Below, piece by piece: positions 15,315-24,718 of a DNA stretch of 32,175 nucleotides (position 1 is the first letter of the stretch; each line of letters opens with the position of its first letter). The translations under genes and the position numbers were made by a program. The notes beneath the pieces were generated by a model. The model was given only the letters and a program-made list of their open reading frames with translations. It was not told the DNA's origin and did no database searches. Source of the stretch: CAYONM01 sp964405325 (GTDB lineage Bacteria; Planctomycetota; UBA11346); NCBI GenBank assembly GCA_964405325.1, contig CAYONM010000014.1, positions 1-32,175 of the forward strand, written 5' to 3'.

Positions 15315-16636
15315 TCCGGACCTGGAAGGGACAAGAACTGCCACAGGTGGTCAGTCCGCTGTTTGATATCGAGCAGGGGCACGCCCTGTCGGTGGCGCGG
15401 CAGCACGGTGCCTATGGCCGCATCGATGCGCGCCTGTTCGATCAGAGCCAATTCGAGCTGATCGAAATGGTCAAGGCTTCTGGTCTGCGTGGTCGTGGCG
15501 GGGCCGGTTTTCCATGCGGTATGAAATGGAGCTTCGTGCCGCGCGGTGCGGGCAAACCGGTGTATCTGGTCATCAACGCCGACGAGGGCGAGCCCGGCAC
15601 CTTCAAAGACCGCATGATCATGGAGCGGGATCCGCACCGATTGATCGAGGGCATGATCATTGCCGGTTTCGCCTTGGGGGTGCGTACCGCCTGGATTTAC
15701 GTGCGTGGCGAAATGCTGCCGCAGATCCGGGCGCTGAACGCCGCCTTGGCCGAAGCCTACGAGGCCGGTCTGCTGGGCACCAATATCGGTGGTTCGCGGT
15801 ATAGTCTGGATATTTTCGTGCACCGCGGGGCTGGCGCCTACATCTGTGGCGAGGAAACGGCGCTGATCAACAGCTTGGAGGGCTACAAGGGTCAGCCGCG
15901 GTTGAAACCGCCCTTCCCGGCGGTGTCTGGTGCCTTCGCTTGTCCGACGGTTGTCAACAACGTCGAGACCATTGCGGCGCTGCCCTGGATTTTGGAGCAC
16001 GGCGCTCAGGCCTATCGGCAGTGGGGTACGGATCGCTCTCCCGGCTCGAAATTGTTCTCCATTTCTGGTGATATCGGCGCTCCAGGGGTTTATGAACTTC
16101 CTCTCGGTATGCCGATGTTGGAATTCTTCGACCTGGCCGGCGGCGTGGTCGGCGAACTGTTGGGGTGTATCCCCGGTGGTTCCTCGGCGCCGGTGTTGAA
16201 TGCCGAGGAATGCGGCAAGGCCACCATGGATTACGAGAGCCTGGGGCAGGACCTGAAATCCATGCTCGGTTCCGGCGCCGTGATCCCCTTCAACGACCGT
16301 CGCGACCCAGTGGCCATGCTCGGCACCATTGCTCATTTCTATGCCCACGAGAGCTGCGGCCAGTGCACGCCCTGCCGCGAAGGCACCGGCTACGCCGACC
16401 GCGTTCTGCGTCAGGTGTTGGCCGGCAATGGTTTGGCTGCGGACGTCGACCTGATCAAGGACCTGGCCGATCGTTTCGAGCGCACCACCATCTGCCCGCT
16501 GGCCACCGCCGATGCCTGGCCGATCCAGAGTTTCATCAGCAAATTCCGCTCGTATTTCGACGCCTGCCTGGCCCGCAGCTCGCGCAAGGATGACACCCGC
16601 GATCTGGCCAGCCTGCAGCCGGGAGCTTTCATGTGA
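15311..16636 (+). CDS. nuoF: NADH-quinone oxidoreductase subunit F
   Basis: A 441-residue flavoprotein subunit that oxidises NADH. The FMN/NADH glycine-rich segments are GLRGRGGAGFPCGMKW (58-73) and GAGAYICGEETALINSLEG (173-191), with the acidic loop NADEGEPGTFKDR (89-101). The [4Fe-4S] cluster N3 ligands are C349, C352 and C355 in SCGQCTPC and C395 in TTICPLA. The start at 15311 overlaps the nuoE stop (ATGA); the frame is open further upstream but lies inside nuoE. Length and motifs are normal. It is followed by an unusual 154-nt gap before nuoG. Confidence 0.97.
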   Translation: MIRTWKGQELPQVVSPLFDIEQGHALSVARQHGAYGRIDARLFDQSQFELIEMVKASGLRGRGGAGFPCGMKWSFVPRGAGKPVYLVINADEGEPGTFKDRMIMERDPHRLIEGMIIAGFALGVRTAWIYVRGEMLPQIRALNAALAEAYEAGLLGTNIGGSRYSLDIFVHRGAGAYICGEETALINSLEGYKGQPRLKPPFPAVSGAFACPTVVNNVETIAALPWILEHGAQAYRQWGTDRSPGSKLFSISGDIGAPGVYELPLGMPMLEFFDLAGGVVGELLGCIPGGSSAPVLNAEECGKATMDYESLGQDLKSMLGSGAVIPFNDRRDPVAMLGTIAHFYAHESCGQCTPCREGTGYADRVLRQVLAGNGLAADVDLIKDLADRFERTTICPLATADAWPIQSFISKFRSYFDACLARSSRKDDTRDLASLQPGAFM

Positions 16637-16790
16637 GCATGGCTGTAAAAACCAGAGCACCTTTTTCTGATTCAACACAGCGGCACAGCGGCACAGCGTT
16701 GTTTTTCTCGTCTGGCCTCATTTCTCGGTCGTGCTCTGTGTCTGCAATACATAGGACAAGTCGGTTTGCCGGGGCTGGTGAGGTACGAGC
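16637..16790. other. 154-nt intercistronic region inside the nuo operon
   Basis: All other nuo junctions here overlap or are short, so this spacer stands out. It is AT-richer than its neighbours, contains CAGAGCAC (16653-16660) facing GTGCTCTG (16731-16738), a tandem CGGCACAG pair (16681-16696), and no open frame with coding character. It may hold a processing site or an internal promoter; nothing specific is recognisable. Confidence 0.6.
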
Positions 16791-18422
16791 ATGAGCGATG
16801 AACTGATTACGATCACCGTCGACGACGAAGCCAAGCAGGTGTCGCCGGGACAGCAGTTGATCCAGGCTTTGTGGCAGGCTGGCGTGGAGACACCGAATTT
16901 CTGCTTCCACGAGGACCTTGCTCCGGCCGGTAATTGCCGGGTCTGTCTGGTCGAGGTCGAGGGCCCGCGCGGCTGGGCGCTGATGATCTCCTGCTACCTG
17001 CCAGTGAAGGACGGCATGAACGTGCGTACGCACCGTTCGTCTGAGGCGGTGCGCAAGGCCCGGCAGGGGGTAATGGAATTCCTGCTGGTCAACCATCCGC
17101 TGGATTGCCCGATTTGCGACAAGGCCGGCGAGTGCAGCCTGCAGGAGCACTACATGGGCTCCGGCCAGCACCAGAGCCGTTTGGATGACACCGTCGGCAA
17201 GGTCTACAAAGGCTCGCCCGACCATCGTTTTCTCGACAGCAAGGGCGTGTCTCGCGGTGGCAAGCGCATCGATCTGGGGCCGAGCATCGTCTTGGATCAG
17301 GAGCGCTGCATCGTCTGTTCACGCTGCGTGCGTTTCATGCGCGAGGTCGCCGGCGACGAACAGCTGGGCATTGCTGGTCGTGGCGACCACGGCTACATCA
17401 CCACTTTCCCCGGTGAGGATCTGGACCACTCCTACGATCTTTGTACCACCGACATCTGTCCGGTGGGTGCCCTGACCGGCAAGCATTTTCGTTTCCAGCA
17501 GCGGGTCTGGTTTCTGCAGAAGGTCCCGTCCATCGCTCCGGATGACAGCTTGGGTGCCAATATCACCATCGAATACAACAACGGCAAGGTCTGGCGGCTG
17601 ATGCCGCGGCGCAATCCTGATGTCAACGCCAGCTGGCTGCACAACGAGACACGATTGTTGTATCAGCGCCTGGATGAGAATCGTCTGCTGGGCGGCCAGA
17701 TCCTGGGTGATGGCTGTAGCCAAGCCGAGGCCTATCAGGCTGCCGGCAAATGGCTGCGCGAGGCGAAGAAAATCGCCCTGGTCGCTTCCGGGCATCTGAC
17801 CCTGGAAGACAATCTGGCACTGTTGACCTTAGCCGAAAAACTCGGTGATCGTGCCGAGCTGTTCAGCGGTTCCTGGCTGTCAGTCGGCGAGGGCGATGGC
17901 ATTGCCCGTTCCGGCGATCCGGTGGCCAACCGGCGCGGTCTGCAATTGCTGGGTTTTGCCGACAACCTGGACCAGCTGCTGGAGCGAGTCGACGAGTTCG
18001 ATTGTCTGGTGGTGTTGGGGCACGACCTGTGGGCCGCAGATGGGGCCAAGGCAGCCAAACTGGAACGCATCTCCGAGCGCGTGGTGCTGGCCAGCTGGGG
18101 TGATGCCACGGTGCAGCGCGCCACGGTCGCCATCGGCATCCGCTGCTGGGCCGAAGTGCGGGGGGTTATGATCAATTGCCAGGGGCGAGCACAGATGTTG
18201 CATGCCTGTCCCGTTTGTCCAGATCACAGCCTGGATCCTGCCTGGCAGGCGGTGGTGCGTCTGTCCGGACAATTGGCCGACCAGCAGCCCATCCCCTGGG
18301 CCAGTGAAATCGATGCCTGGCGCAGCGTCCGCGAGCGCGTGTCCTGCCTGCGCGAGGTCAGCTACCGGCAGATTGGCGCCATGGGTCTGGTACTGGCGCA
18401 GAAAACGGCGGAGGTGTCCTGA
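16791..18422 (+). CDS. nuoG: NADH-quinone oxidoreductase subunit G, short form
   Basis: A 543-residue iron-sulfur subunit. The N-terminal ferredoxin fold binds [2Fe-2S] N1b through C38, C49, C52 and C68. The H-x3-C-x2-C-x5-C motif H102/C106/C109/C115 binds N5, and C173, C176, C179 and C223 bind N4. The Cys set for the extra N7 cluster of E. coli is absent. The molybdopterin oxidoreductase-like C-terminal region (about 290-543) is much shorter than the roughly 900-residue total of E. coli NuoG, yet the frame ends cleanly and overlaps nuoH (TGATG), so this looks like a natural short form. The ATG has a modest GAGG upstream. Confidence 0.94.
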   Translation: MSDELITITVDDEAKQVSPGQQLIQALWQAGVETPNFCFHEDLAPAGNCRVCLVEVEGPRGWALMISCYLPVKDGMNVRTHRSSEAVRKARQGVMEFLLVNHPLDCPICDKAGECSLQEHYMGSGQHQSRLDDTVGKVYKGSPDHRFLDSKGVSRGGKRIDLGPSIVLDQERCIVCSRCVRFMREVAGDEQLGIAGRGDHGYITTFPGEDLDHSYDLCTTDICPVGALTGKHFRFQQRVWFLQKVPSIAPDDSLGANITIEYNNGKVWRLMPRRNPDVNASWLHNETRLLYQRLDENRLLGGQILGDGCSQAEAYQAAGKWLREAKKIALVASGHLTLEDNLALLTLAEKLGDRAELFSGSWLSVGEGDGIARSGDPVANRRGLQLLGFADNLDQLLERVDEFDCLVVLGHDLWAADGAKAAKLERISERVVLASWGDATVQRATVAIGIRCWAEVRGVMINCQGRAQMLHACPVCPDHSLDPAWQAVVRLSGQLADQQPIPWASEIDAWRSVRERVSCLREVSYRQIGAMGLVLAQKTAEVS

Positions 18423-19762
18423 TGGACGACATGCTCGAGCTGATTATCACCATCGCGAAATTCGGCTTACTGTTTGTGGCCCTGGCGCTGGTGCCGTTGA
18501 TGATCCTGATGGAGCGTCGCGGCTCGGCTATCATCCAGGATCGCGTCGGACCGAATCGCGCGGCATTGCAGATTCCCGGTCTGCCGCTGCTGTCGAAATT
18601 ACCGCCCTGGTTGCGCTTGTTCGGGTTCATTCATAACTTTACCGATGCGGTGAAATTGTTCTTCAAGGAAGACATGGTGCCAGCGCGGGCGCATCGCTGG
18701 TTCTATATTTTGGCGCCGTCCTTGCCGGTAATCACCGCTATCCTGACCCCGGCGCTGATTCCGTTTTTTGCGCCTATGCATTGGATCGGCGGTCCTGAGG
18801 GGGGTGTTTCAGGGCAGGTGATCGATTCCGAGACCGGGCTGCTGATGCTGTTCGCTTTTGCCAGTCTGTCAGTTTACGGTGTGGTGCTGGGTGGTTGGGC
18901 GAGCAATTCCAAATTCCCCTTGCTGGGTGGTTTACGCGCCTCGGCGGTGATGATCTCCTACGAGGTCGCCATGGGTCTGGCGGTCCTGGGCCTGCTGCTG
19001 ATTGTCGGTTCCCTGTCCCTGACCGAGGTGGTCGAATGGCAGGCGACCCATGCCTGGGGTATCATCGTGCAGCCGCTGGGCTTGCTCTGTTTCCTGCCGT
19101 GTGTGTTCGCTGAATCCGGTCGCAATCCCTTCGATGTTCAGGAGGGCGAATCGGAAATCGCTGGTGGTTTCCATATCGAATATTCCTCGATGAAATTCGC
19201 CATGTTCTTCATAGGTGAATACGCGCACCTGGTGGTGGGCAGCCTGTTGCTGACCACCCTGTATTTTGGTGGCTACCACTTGCCCTTCCTCGGTACCGAG
19301 GTGATTACCGGCAACAGCGGCACCGTGCTGGGTGTGCTCCTGCTGGCGATCACGGCGGTGGTGACCGGTGTGTGGTGGCTGCTGGGGCGACATCAGGCGC
19401 ACTATCGGCAGCGTGGTATCGCCAACCGGGTGATCGAACTGGGCGTGATCCGCACCGTCCTGTTGGGACTGGGCGGCCTGCTGGCGGCTGGCGGCGTGCT
19501 CAGTCTGGCCCTGGTACCCAATCCCGGCAGCGAGATTCCGGCTTGGTCGGCGCTGCTGACCGCCGGCATCCAGTTGGGCATTGTGCTGCTGAAGACCCTG
19601 TGCTTCTGCTGGTTGTTCATCTGGGTGCGTTGGACCCTGCCGCGCTTCCGCTACGACCAGATCATGACCCTGGGCTGGAAGTATCTGTTGAATATCGCCC
19701 TGGCCAATCTGCTACTGACCGCGGTGGCGGTGCTGGTGATCCAGGAGATGACGAATGGCTAA
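18422..19762 (+). CDS. nuoH: NADH-quinone oxidoreductase subunit H, enlarged
   Basis: A 446-residue membrane subunit that forms the quinone-entry site and joins the two arms. Family motifs are ERRGSAIIQDRVGPNRA (31-47), DAVKLFFKED (75-84), GWASNSKFPLLGGLRASA (158-175), ISYEVAMGL (178-186) and ESGRNPFDVQEGESEIAGG (231-249). It is about 120 residues longer than E. coli NuoH. One extra segment lies at about 50-70 (IPGLPLLSKLPPWLRLFGF), and a larger one at about 295-375 adds two predicted membrane spans (302-322 and 343-365) before the final conserved pair. It overlaps nuoG by one base and nuoI by eight. Confidence 0.95.
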   Translation: MDDMLELIITIAKFGLLFVALALVPLMILMERRGSAIIQDRVGPNRAALQIPGLPLLSKLPPWLRLFGFIHNFTDAVKLFFKEDMVPARAHRWFYILAPSLPVITAILTPALIPFFAPMHWIGGPEGGVSGQVIDSETGLLMLFAFASLSVYGVVLGGWASNSKFPLLGGLRASAVMISYEVAMGLAVLGLLLIVGSLSLTEVVEWQATHAWGIIVQPLGLLCFLPCVFAESGRNPFDVQEGESEIAGGFHIEYSSMKFAMFFIGEYAHLVVGSLLLTTLYFGGYHLPFLGTEVITGNSGTVLGVLLLAITAVVTGVWWLLGRHQAHYRQRGIANRVIELGVIRTVLLGLGGLLAAGGVLSLALVPNPGSEIPAWSALLTAGIQLGIVLLKTLCFCWLFIWVRWTLPRFRYDQIMTLGWKYLLNIALANLLLTAVAVLVIQEMTNG

Positions 19763-20345
19763 AGTGATCCCACGACCCCGACTCAGCGGCGCTGAGCAGT
19801 TGTATTTCGTCGAGATCTTCAAGGGCCTGGCGCTGACCCTGGGGCACGCGGTGAAATCTTTGGTACGGCCCAACCCTACCGAGGGCCTGTATTATCCGGA
19901 AGTCCAGCCGACCATTCCACGCGACTACCGTTCCCGGCATCGCCTGATGAAACGGCCGGATGGCAGCTCACGCTGCGTTGCCTGTTTCATGTGCGCCATC
20001 GCCTGCCCGGCCAATTGTATCAATATCGTTGCCGAGGAGAGCCCGGACGCGCATATCGAAAAGCGTCCGGCGGTGTTCGATATCGACCTGCTGCTGTGCA
20101 TCTACTGCGGTCTGTGCGTGGAGGCCTGCCCCTGCGACGCGATCCGCATGGATACCAAGATCGCCGTGCTGGTGAACGACGCGCGAGCGAATTTCGTGAT
20201 CGATCGCGATCAGCTCTTGGAGTGGGATCCACAGGATTATCCGCTCGAGGACCAGGTTTCCCAGGAGGCCCCCGGCGGGGCGCTGAACGACGAGGCCCTG
20301 GCGCGTTTCCGTTCCGGATCCGGCCATGGCGACGGGGAGGGCTAG
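19755..20345 (+). CDS. nuoI: NADH-quinone oxidoreductase subunit I
   Basis: A 196-residue peripheral-arm subunit with two [4Fe-4S] clusters (N6a, N6b). The first motif is C74/C77/C80 with C84, the second C115/C118/C121 with C125, each C-x2-C-x2-C-x3-CP, as in eight-iron ferredoxins. It relays electrons from NuoG to NuoB. An N-terminal amphipathic stretch (EQLYFVEIFKGLALTLGHAV) matches the usual membrane-facing helix. The start lies inside nuoH, and GGAGATG is upstream. Confidence 0.96.
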   Translation: MAKVIPRPRLSGAEQLYFVEIFKGLALTLGHAVKSLVRPNPTEGLYYPEVQPTIPRDYRSRHRLMKRPDGSSRCVACFMCAIACPANCINIVAEESPDAHIEKRPAVFDIDLLLCIYCGLCVEACPCDAIRMDTKIAVLVNDARANFVIDRDQLLEWDPQDYPLEDQVSQEAPGGALNDEALARFRSGSGHGDGEG

Positions 20346-20346
20346 C

Positions 20347-20895
20347 ATGGCTGAGGTCTTGTTTGGTATTTTCGCCCTGATCGCGCTGCTGGGCAGCGTC
20401 GGTCTGCTGGTGGTCCGGCATCCCATTGTCGGTGCGGTCAACCTGGTTGCTGTCATGCTATCCTTGGCCGGCATCTACGGCCTGCTGGATGCCAGCTTCC
20501 TGGCGGTGGTGCAGATCCTGGTCTACGCCGGTGCGATCATGATGCTGATCATATTCGTGATCATGGCCGTGGGAGGGGCGCAGGAGCATCGCCTGCCGCG
20601 CTTTTCGCCCGTACGTTTGATCATCGGCGTGCTGGTGGCCGGTTTTTTTGCCTTGTTGGTGGGCGGCATGCTGGCTGGCATCGATGCCGATCTGATCACG
20701 GTCAATGAATTGGCCATTGGCCCCAAGGCGGTGGGCCAACGCCTGTTCGATCTCAGTGCCCAGGGACCGGGCTATTACATCCTGTTCGAATTGGTCGCCC
20801 TGGTCTTGTTGGCAGCGATGGTTGCGGCTATCAGTCTGGCCAAACACGATCTGGCGACGCCGGGTACCGAAGATGAGCGAGGGGAGACGGCATGA
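20347..20895 (+). CDS. nuoJ: NADH-quinone oxidoreductase subunit J
   Basis: A 182-residue membrane subunit with five predicted spans. The segment FLAVVQILVYAGAIMMLIIFVIM is the conserved third span with the pi-bulge helix of NuoJ that couples quinone reduction to proton transfer. The start at 20347 follows GGGGAGGGCTAGC, directly after the nuoI stop. It ends by ATGA overlap with nuoK. Confidence 0.95.
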   Translation: MAEVLFGIFALIALLGSVGLLVVRHPIVGAVNLVAVMLSLAGIYGLLDASFLAVVQILVYAGAIMMLIIFVIMAVGGAQEHRLPRFSPVRLIIGVLVAGFFALLVGGMLAGIDADLITVNELAIGPKAVGQRLFDLSAQGPGYYILFELVALVLLAAMVAAISLAKHDLATPGTEDERGETA

Positions 20896-21200
20896 GCGAT
20901 CCCTTTCTGGCCCAGTATCTGGCGGTGGTGTTGTTTGCCATCGGTCTGTTGGTGGTGCTGTCGCGCCGCAATCTGCTCTTCGTTTTGATGGGTGTCGAAT
21001 TGATGCTCAATGCGGTGAATCTCAGTTTCGTGTCTTTCAGCCGCGTGGTGCCTGTTGGCGCTGTCGATGGGCAGTTGACCATGGTCTTCGTGATCGCCTT
21101 GGCCGCGGCTGAGGCTTGCATTGGCCTGGCCATGGTGGTCTGTCTGCTGCGCGGACGCGATAGCCTGGACGTGGATAGCTACGCCACGATGAAGGAGTAA
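20892..21200 (+). CDS. nuoK: NADH-quinone oxidoreductase subunit K
   Basis: A 102-residue, three-span membrane subunit homologous to MrpC. The two membrane-buried glutamates needed for proton transfer are present as E36 in MGVELMLN and E74 in AAAEACIGLA. Length is standard. It overlaps nuoJ by four bases and its 3' end carries the AAGGAG that serves nuoL. Confidence 0.97.
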   Translation: MSDPFLAQYLAVVLFAIGLLVVLSRRNLLFVLMGVELMLNAVNLSFVSFSRVVPVGAVDGQLTMVFVIALAAAEACIGLAMVVCLLRGRDSLDVDSYATMKE

Positions 21201-21203
21201 GCG

Positions 21204-23222
21204 GTGTTGACCGATATTGCTACGCCGTGGTTGTGTTTGATTCTGCTTTTTCCGCTGGTGGGTGCGGCCGTCACCGGCGTGGTCAGTCTGCTGGGGGGTC
21301 GTGCGCGTGGCTTGTGCGGAGCGCTGGCCAGCCTTGCCTGCGCTGGCGCCTTCGTGGTCAGCCTGATCGCCAGCGTGCAGCTGAAGGTCTTGCAGTGGGG
21401 CGATATCAGCCTGACGCAAGGTCTCTGGAGTTGGGCCGCCACCGATGCCCTGGTTTTGGATTTTGGCCTGCATTTCGACCGGCTGACCAGCCTGATGCTG
21501 TTGTTCATTACCGGCATCGCGACCCTGATCCATATCTATTCCATCGGTTACATGCGCGAGGACCGTGGCTCCGTGCGCTTCATGAGCTACATGAATCTGT
21601 TCGTGTTCAGCATGTGTCTGTTGGTGCTGGGCGACAGCCTGCCAGCGTTGTTCATTGGCTGGGAGGGCGTTGGCCTATGCAGTTATCTGCTGATCGGTTT
21701 CTGGTATGCGGATGATGCCAACAACGCCGCCGCGCAGAAGGCCTTCATCATGAACCGTATCGGCGATGCCGGTCTCCTCTTAGGGACCATCGCCCTGGCG
21801 GTGTTGATGGGTGATGCCATCAGTCTGAATATTGCTGAGATCAACGCCTGGGCCCTGGCCCATCCGGAGCTGGCCGGTGGTGCAGCGGTGACCACCGCAA
21901 CCCTGTTGTTGTTTGTCGCGGCCACGGGCAAGAGCGCACAGATCCCGCTGTTTACCTGGTTGCCCGATGCCATGGCCGGTCCGACGCCGGTTTCGGCCCT
22001 GATCCACGCAGTCACCATGGTGACTGCTGGCGTGTATCTGCTGGCGCGTTTGTCACCGGTGTTCGCCCTGGCGCCGGCGACGCTGGACGTGGTGCTGATC
22101 ATCAGCGTGCTCACCGCGTTGTATGCCGGCGTTTGCGGCTTGCTGCAGTGGGACATCAAAAAGGTGCTGGCCTATTCCACGGTGTCGCAGCTGGGTTTCA
22201 TGTTCATGGCGGTGGGGGTCGGGGCCTTTGACGTGGCGATTTTCCATGTGTTCACCCATGCCTTTTTCAAGGGCTGTTTGTTCTTGGGTGCCGGTTCGGT
22301 GATCCACGCCTTGCATCATCAGCAGGACATGCGTGCCATGGGTGGCCTGAGCAAGCGTCTGCCGCTGACCTATTCGGCCATGTTCTTCGCGTATTTGGCG
22401 ATCATCGGCGTGCCGCTGATCAGCGGTTTCTTTTCCAAGGATCTGATTCTCGAGCGGCTGTTCGCCGCTGGTGGCCTGGGCATGATTGCTTGGCTGTTGG
22501 CGCTGGTGGCGGTGGCGCTGACGGCGTTGTACATGACCCGCTTCATGTATTTGGTGTTCTGGGGGCCTTGTCGGGTCGAGCATCCGGAGCAGGTACACGA
22601 GGCGCCAGCGAGCATGAGCATTCCAGTACTGTTGTTGGGTCTGGGTTCCCTGGCTGCCGGTTATGTCTGGGCCGAGCCGGTGCAGGCTTTGGCGCAGGTG
22701 CTGTTGCCGCCGCCGGTTGGTGCTGATGGCGTGGCACTGCCGGTGCCTGGCGGCCTCTTGCAAACCTGGTTGGCACCGGTGCTCGGTCCGGCGCAGGCAG
22801 CGCTGCACGCGGTGCCCGCCCCGCCGAGTCTGGGGCATGTGCTGCTGATGGCGCTGCCAGGGCTGGCGCTGCTGGGGCTGGGTTTTGGCGTCGCCATGGT
22901 CATCTGGCGACAAGGGCCGGCAGAACGACAGGTGAAACCCCTGGATGGTTTCGCCGGACTGTGGACTCGGTTCTTCGACCGTGTCTACGAGCTGATGCTG
23001 GTGCGGCCCCTGCGTTGGTGTGTGGCCTTGGCCGACCGCCTGCTGGAATTGGGCCTCGTACGGGGGGTGCCGCTGGCGCTGTATCGGGTCTGTGACGTGT
23101 TGAGTGTCGGTTACCGTTGGTTTCAGCAGGGGCGTGGACAGGTGTCCCTTCTGCTGAGCGTAATCGGCTTGTTGGGATGGTTGCTGATCGCCTGCTGGAC
23201 CCTGTTGCCGCTGGGAGCGTGA
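21204..23222 (+). CDS. nuoL: NADH-quinone oxidoreductase subunit L
   Basis: A 672-residue antiporter-like proton-pumping subunit. The core includes GWEGVGLCSYLLIGFWY, the buried ATGKSAQIPLFTWLPDAMAGPTPVSALIHA block, STVSQLGFMFMAVGVG, HAFFKGCLFLGAGSVIHA and GVPLISGFFSKDLI, all hallmarks of the MrpA/NuoL family. The C-terminal region holds a long extension with a further span, consistent with the lateral helix that clamps the membrane arm. The start is GTG at 21204, six bases after AAGGAG; a TTG follows directly and is less likely. It overlaps nuoM by TGATG. Confidence 0.96.
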   Translation: MLTDIATPWLCLILLFPLVGAAVTGVVSLLGGRARGLCGALASLACAGAFVVSLIASVQLKVLQWGDISLTQGLWSWAATDALVLDFGLHFDRLTSLMLLFITGIATLIHIYSIGYMREDRGSVRFMSYMNLFVFSMCLLVLGDSLPALFIGWEGVGLCSYLLIGFWYADDANNAAAQKAFIMNRIGDAGLLLGTIALAVLMGDAISLNIAEINAWALAHPELAGGAAVTTATLLLFVAATGKSAQIPLFTWLPDAMAGPTPVSALIHAVTMVTAGVYLLARLSPVFALAPATLDVVLIISVLTALYAGVCGLLQWDIKKVLAYSTVSQLGFMFMAVGVGAFDVAIFHVFTHAFFKGCLFLGAGSVIHALHHQQDMRAMGGLSKRLPLTYSAMFFAYLAIIGVPLISGFFSKDLILERLFAAGGLGMIAWLLALVAVALTALYMTRFMYLVFWGPCRVEHPEQVHEAPASMSIPVLLLGLGSLAAGYVWAEPVQALAQVLLPPPVGADGVALPVPGGLLQTWLAPVLGPAQAALHAVPAPPSLGHVLLMALPGLALLGLGFGVAMVIWRQGPAERQVKPLDGFAGLWTRFFDRVYELMLVRPLRWCVALADRLLELGLVRGVPLALYRVCDVLSVGYRWFQQGRGQVSLLLSVIGLLGWLLIACWTLLPLGA

Positions 23223-24718
23223 TGATGCTGTTGTTTCTGTTGGTTGGATTTCCTTTTCTCGCCGCTGGCATTCTGGCCCTGAGCGGCCGTGAGGGTGGCG
23301 CGGGTCGCCTGGCGGTGGTGCTGGCTGCCGGATTGGTCACCCTGGGCCTGCCGCTGCCCTTCCTGGATGGCGTTGTCGCCACCGGTGTCCTGCCTTGGTT
23401 TGATTTGCCCGGTACCGATGCGGTGGTCGATCTGGGTCTGCGCGCCGATGGTCTGAGTGCCTGGATGGTGCAGATGATCAGCTTGTCGACCCTGGTGGCG
23501 GTGGCGATCCAGGCGGCTTCGGAGGCGGCGCGGGTACGACAGTTGGCGGTCGGTGCGTTTTTGGCAGCCGGTTGCATGCTCGGTCTGGTTTTGACAAGCG
23601 ACCTGTTGATTTTCTATTTTTGTTACGAGGCGATGTTGGCGCCGGTGCTGGTGTTGATCTATCTGCACGGCGATAGTGAGCGGCGTTTCGCGGCTCGGCG
23701 CTTCTTTTTATACACCCTTCTGTTTTCGGTGCTGCTGCTGGTGGCGATCTGGTATCTGGTCGGACTCGCCGGTTCCACCGATATCGACCGTGTGCTGGCC
23801 GCCATTCCGGGTCTGGGCGATGACGAGCGTTGGTGGCTGGCGGTGGCGATGATTGCAGCGTTTTTCGTGAAAATACCAATTCTGCCCTTGCACGGTTGGC
23901 AGGCGGATGTGTACACCAGCAGCTCGACACCGGTTACGGTGCTGTTGGCCGGGGCTATGGGCAAAATGGGCCTGTATGGTCTGATGCGCTTGGTGCTGCC
24001 CGGTTTCGACTATGAACTGCAGCAACTGCAGCCGCTGTTGCTCAGCCTGTGCGGGGTGACCGTGGTCTACGGTGCGCTGTTGGCGGTGCAGCAGCAGGAT
24101 CTCAAACGACTGCTGGCGTATGCCTCGCTGTCCCATCTGGGTTTGGCGGCCTTCGGCTTGGTCACCACCGATTCCATCGCCATCAGCGGCGTGTTGGTGC
24201 AGATGGTGGCGCATGCGCTGTCGGTGGGTGCTTTGTTGGCTGTGATCGCTTGGCTGGAAGATGCCGATGGCAGTCGAGATCTGGCCGACCTGGGTGGCCT
24301 GGCCGATGGCGCGCCGCTGATGGCGGTGCTGCTGCTGGGAGCTGGTCTGGCGACCATTGCCATGCCTGGCACCGCGGCCTTCATGGGTGAATTCCTGTTG
24401 TTGCTGGGGGCCTACCATTCCGGCGTGGTGCCGCTGCTGGCGCTCTGCCTGGTAGGCCTGAGCGTGATCATCAGCGCTTGGTATATGTTGCTGGTCTGGC
24501 GGCGGGTGGTGTTTTCCTCCGGTGAACTGCTGGACCGCCGGCCGGTGGCCCCGGTGGCCTGGACCGCGGCCCCCTTGCTGCTGGGCAGCCTGGTGCTGGG
24601 CTTTTGGACGACGCCGATCACCGCCGCTGTGGCAGACGATTCGCCGTCGGTACCGGAGGTGGTGCCGTCGGCTGCGCAGGCCATCGAACAGCCGATGGCG
24701 GGTAAGGGAGCTAGCTGA
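23222..24718 (+). CDS. nuoM: NADH-quinone oxidoreductase subunit M
   Basis: A 498-residue antiporter-like membrane subunit. Conserved blocks are LLIFYFCYEAMLAPVLVLIY with the key Glu of the fifth span, FFVKIPILPLHGWQADVYTSSSTPVTVLLAGAMGKMGLYG with its buried Lys, and KRLLAYASLSHLGLAAFGL. Two adjacent ATGs (23222 and 23225) could serve as start, preceded by GGGAG; the first overlaps the nuoL stop. The frame reads further upstream but inside nuoL. It ends by TGATG overlap with nuoN. Confidence 0.96.
   Translation: MMLLFLLVGFPFLAAGILALSGREGGAGRLAVVLAAGLVTLGLPLPFLDGVVATGVLPWFDLPGTDAVVDLGLRADGLSAWMVQMISLSTLVAVAIQAASEAARVRQLAVGAFLAAGCMLGLVLTSDLLIFYFCYEAMLAPVLVLIYLHGDSERRFAARRFFLYTLLFSVLLLVAIWYLVGLAGSTDIDRVLAAIPGLGDDERWWLAVAMIAAFFVKIPILPLHGWQADVYTSSSTPVTVLLAGAMGKMGLYGLMRLVLPGFDYELQQLQPLLLSLCGVTVVYGALLAVQQQDLKRLLAYASLSHLGLAAFGLVTTDSIAISGVLVQMVAHALSVGALLAVIAWLEDADGSRDLADLGGLADGAPLMAVLLLGAGLATIAMPGTAAFMGEFLLLLGAYHSGVVPLLALCLVGLSVIISAWYMLLVWRRVVFSSGELLDRRPVAPVAWTAAPLLLGSLVLGFWTTPITAAVADDSPSVPEVVPSAAQAIEQPMAGKGAS

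Noticed and set aside
15224..16678. Long minus-strand open frame of 484 codons across nuoE and nuoF
   Set aside because: It is a high-GC shadow of NuoF, with no ribosome site or family match.
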